Positions 61,040 to 64,000 of a DNA stretch of 64,000 nucleotides are shown here, in pieces. Below the pieces are notes generated by a model, which searched no databases, was not told the DNA's origin, and worked only from the letters and a program-made list of their open reading frames with translations. The number at the start of each line of letters is the position of its first letter. The first letter of the stretch is position 1. The translations under genes and the position numbers were made by a program. Origin of the DNA: Doris montereyensis (Eukaryota > Mollusca > Gastropoda > Nudibranchia > Dorididae); the NCBI GenBank assembly GCA_037039925.1, contig JAXRKP010000174.1, positions 1 to 64,000 on the forward strand, written 5' to 3'.

Positions 61040-61640
61040 TGAAATTGTTTTTAAAAAAGTAGAAAAAGTAGTGGGGAGGGGGGGCAACATTTCATCCAAA
61101 TCTCAACGAATTGTCCTAACTTCAATTTGACAAATTTGGAGATGTAATCATTATCAGATTATCAATTGTCCTATCTCACACAAACAAATTGTAACACCAA
61201 ACTCAGTCTATGTATGTCACACATATCAATTGCATTTTGACTTAACTTTAGATACTCTGTCCAGCCTGAAACTTTTACAGCCTTTTAGTTCAAAAAGTGT
61301 TTATGTGGAGTTGGGACAATAAAACACTGAGCCGACGACATCATTACCATTCTAATAAAGACACATTTACAGCACAGACCAAATTTTATAGGAGGGGGGC
61401 TCAGGTGACAAAGCGACTTTCTCAAATGCTTTTCCATAACAAGACTTTAAACAATGTTTTAAATACAATTCTTATATCTTTGTCAACCTTGACAATTATC
61501 ATCTCATTCTTTTCAATTTCTGTTTTAATGTCTGTTGGTCTGGTTGGCTTGAAAGGGATTTGGAAGGGGCAGAGATACTACATTGAACTCTTGGACTAAC
61601 AAGGAAAGAAAAAAAGAAATGAGGGTGGAACTAACATCAT
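61040..61640. other. LMLN intron, no gene
   Basis: A + open frame (61297-61599) has no recognised similarity. It contains a short hydrophobic stretch (LISLSTLTIIISFF), but no splice or promoter evidence supports it. Confidence 0.4.
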
Positions 61641-61644
61641 CGAA

Positions 61645-61880
61645 AATACATTGAATATAGACTACAATGATTTGGACACATGAGAAGAAAGGATGGGAAG
61701 TGCGTGGGTAAAATAGCACAACAGATGAAAGTGTCAGACAAAAGAAAAAGAAGTTGACCAAAACGTAGATGGATAGATTACACACATACAGATGTGAGAG
61801 AAGTTGGAGAGAACAAGAATGATGCAATGGACCGAAATAGATGGAGAATAGCATCCGCTATGACAACTCTCCAAACAGCG
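61645..61880 (+). mobile_element. RTE-type LINE, 3' end of ORF (decayed)
   Basis: The frame LQ*FGHMRRKDGKCVGKIAQ followed by PKRRWIDYTHTDVREVGENK and NDAMDRNRWRIAS is the C-terminal tail typical of RTE pol proteins (WxGHVxRM...GRPxxRWxD...DRxxWR). Two in-frame TGA codons replace the expected Trp and the codon before PKRRW. It differs from the 52.6 kb copy, so it is another subfamily. The long 40 bp array starts right after it. Confidence 0.7.
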
Positions 61881-61884
61881 GGAC

Positions 61885-64000
61885 GAGTTGAAATAAGAAA
61901 ACTCTCTGATTAGTTGAGTAGGCTGGGTTGAAAGAAGAAGGTGCTCTTGTTAGTTGAGTAGGCTGGGTTGAAAGAAGAAGATGCTCTGATTAGTTGAGTA
62001 GGCTGGGTTGAAAGAAGAAGGTGCTCTGATAAGTTGAGTAGCCTGAGTTAAAAGAAGAAGATGCTCTGATTAGTTGAGTAGGCTGGGTTGAAAGAAGAAG
62101 GTGCTCTGATAAGTTGAGTAGCCTGAGTTAAAAGAAGAAGATGCTCTGATTAGTTGAGTAGCCTGGGTTAAAAGAAGAAGACTCTCTGATTAGTTGAGTA
62201 GGCTGGGTTGAAAGAAGAAGATGCTCTGATTAGTTGAGTAGGCTGGTTTGAAAGAAGGTGCTCTGATTAGTTGAGTAGGCTGGTTTGAAAGAAGAAGGTG
62301 CTCTGATTAGTTGAGTAGGCTGGTTTGAAAGAAGGTGCTATGATTAGTTGAGTAGGCTGGGTTGAAAGAAGATGCTCTGATTAGTTTAGTAGGCTGGTTT
62401 GAAAGAAGATGCTCTGATTAGTTGAGTAGGCTGGGTTGAAAGAAGAAGATGCTCTGATTAGTTGAGTAGGCTGGGTTGAAAGAAGATGCTCTGATTAGTT
62501 GAGTAGGCTGGGTTGAAAGAAGAAGACGCTCTGATTAGTTGAGTAGCCTGAGTTAAAAGAAGAAGATGCTCTGATTAGTTGAGTAGCCTGGGTTGAAATA
62601 AGAAGATGCTCTGATTAGTTGAGTAGACTGGATTGAAAGAAGAAGATGTTGATTAGTTGAAGGCTGGGTTGAAAGAAGATGCTCTGATTAGTTGAGTAGG
62701 CTGGGTTGAAAGAAGAAGATGCTCTGATTAGTTGAGTAGACTGGATTGAAAGAAGAAGATGCTCTGATTAGTTGAGTAGGCTGGGTTGAAAGAAGATGCT
62801 CTGATTAGTTGAGTAGGCTGCTGAAAGAAGAAGACGCTCTGAAAGAAGAATTAGTTGAGTAGCTGGATTGAAAGAAGAAGGTGCTCTGATTAAAGGCTGG
62901 TTTGAAAGAAGATGCTCTGATTAGTTGAGTAGCCTGGGTTGAAATAAGAAGATGCTCTGATTAGTTGAGTAGACTGGATTGAAAGAAGAAGATGCTCTGA
63001 TTAGTTGAGTAGGCTGGGTTGAAAGAAGATGCTCTGATTAGTTGAGTAGGCTGGGTTGAAAGAAGAAGATGCTCTGATTAGTTGAGTAGACTGGATTGAA
63101 AGAAGAAGATGCTCTGATTAGTTGAGTAGGCTGGGTTGAAAGAAGATGCTCTGATTAGTTGAGTAGGCTGGGTTGAAAGAAGAAGATGCTCTGATTAGTT
63201 GAGTAGCCTGGGTTGAAAGAAGAAGACGCTCTGATTAGTTGAGTAGGCTGGGTTGAAAGAAGAAGGTGCTCTTGTTAGTTGAGTAGGCTGGGTTGAAAGA
63301 AGAAGGTGCTCTGATTAGTTGAGTAGGCTGGTTTGAAAGAAGATGCTCTGATTAGTTGAGTAGGCTGGGTTGAAAGAAGAAGGTGCTCTGATTAGTTGAG
63401 TAGGCTGGTTTGAAAGAAGATGCTCTGATTAGTTGAGTAGGCTGGGTTGAAAGAAGAAGGTGCTCTGATTAGTTGAGTAGGCTGGTTTGAAAGAAGAAGG
63501 TGCTCTGATTAGTTGAGTAGGCTGGTTTGAAAGAAGAAGGTGCTCTGATTAGTTGAGTAGGCTGGGTTGAAAGAAGATGCTCTGATTAGTTGAGTAGGCT
63601 GGGTTGAAAGAAGAAGACGCTCTGATTAGTTGAGTAGGCTGGTTTGAAAGAAGATGCTCTGGTTAGTTTAGGCTGGGTTGAAAGAAGAAGGTGCTCTGAT
63701 TAGTTGAGAAGGCTGGGTTGAAAGAAGAAGGTGCTCTGATTAGTTAAGTAGGCTGGGTTGAAAGAAGAAGGTGCTCTGATTAGTTGAGAAGGCTGGGTTG
63801 AAAGAAGACGGTGCTCTGATTAGTTGAGTAGGCTGGGTTGAAAGAAGAAGGTGCTCTGATTAGCTGAGTAGGCTGGGTTGAAAGAAGAAGGTGCTCTGAT
63901 TAGTTGAGTAGGCTGGGTTGAAAGAAGAAGGTGCTCTGATTAGTTGAGTAAGCTGGGTTGAAAGAAGAAGGTGCTCTTGTTAGTTGAGTAGGCTGAGTTG
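61885..64000 (+). repeat. 40 bp tandem array (over 50 copies), continuing past the window
   Basis: The unit CTCTGATTAGTTGAGTAGGC plus TGGGTTGAAAGAAGAAGATG has variants that drop an AAGA or GAA triplet (34-37 bp). It begins right after the RTE 3' end fragment and probably grew from that element's 3' tail. Confidence 0.96.

Overview
This is eukaryotic, intron-rich DNA that is overwhelmingly repetitive. It holds long dinucleotide tracts, more than 20 tandem arrays with 15-97 bp units, tRNA-derived SINEs, non-LTR retrotransposon pieces and MITE-like elements. The protein types and repeat style suggest an invertebrate, most likely a mollusc (perhaps a gastropod). That is inference, because nothing in the window identifies the species directly. 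Almost all long open frames are translations of tandem repeats and are not genes.

Two host genes can be read from short exons with correct splice signals and matching phases. (1) On the + strand, positions 1-8.4 kb hold the 3' end of a LASP1/nebulin-type LIM-SH3 actin-binding protein: a linker exon (1395-1496), a proline-rich exon (4837-4907), and a last exon with the whole SH3 domain, stop, 3'UTR and AATAAA signal (7794-~8440). (2) On the - strand, from 61038 down to 31343, lie 14 exons of a leishmanolysin-like (M8, invadolysin/LMLN) zinc metallopeptidase. They include the HEILH zinc motif, the third zinc His (THWEKR), the Met-turn (EAMTG) and most of the Cys-rich C-terminal region. The 5' exons lie beyond the right edge of the window, and the last C-terminal exon(s) were not found. 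Every exon junction is phase-consistent except across two neighbouring exons, 51156-51259 and 50305-50404. These need three single-base corrections, which points to assembly indels or to a recently broken allele.

Between and inside these genes lie: a CR1/Jockey-type LINE on the - strand (19.7-22.8 kb); RTE-type LINEs (a + copy at 52.6-55.5 kb, a - endonuclease fragment at 28.2-28.6 kb, a + 3' end at 61.6-61.9 kb); a third LINE fragment (56.1-56.7 kb); four dispersed short families, here called A (short SINE-like) and B, C, D (tRNA-derived); a TTAA-flanked piggyBac-style MITE (23.3 kb); and a 2.1 kb element with 15 bp terminal inverted repeats whose interior is a 43 bp array (40.86-42.96 kb).

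The most notable theme is how the tandem arrays arose. Several start exactly at LMLN splice sites and have copied the exon edge with its splice signal: four decoy donors with coding sequence at 36.3-36.65 kb, and about 16 decoy acceptors at 44.65-45.25 kb. Others are internal amplifications of a single SINE copy (47.15-50.29 kb and 59.1-59.95 kb) or of a MITE. The window looks like a snapshot of minisatellites being born from exon edges and transposons.
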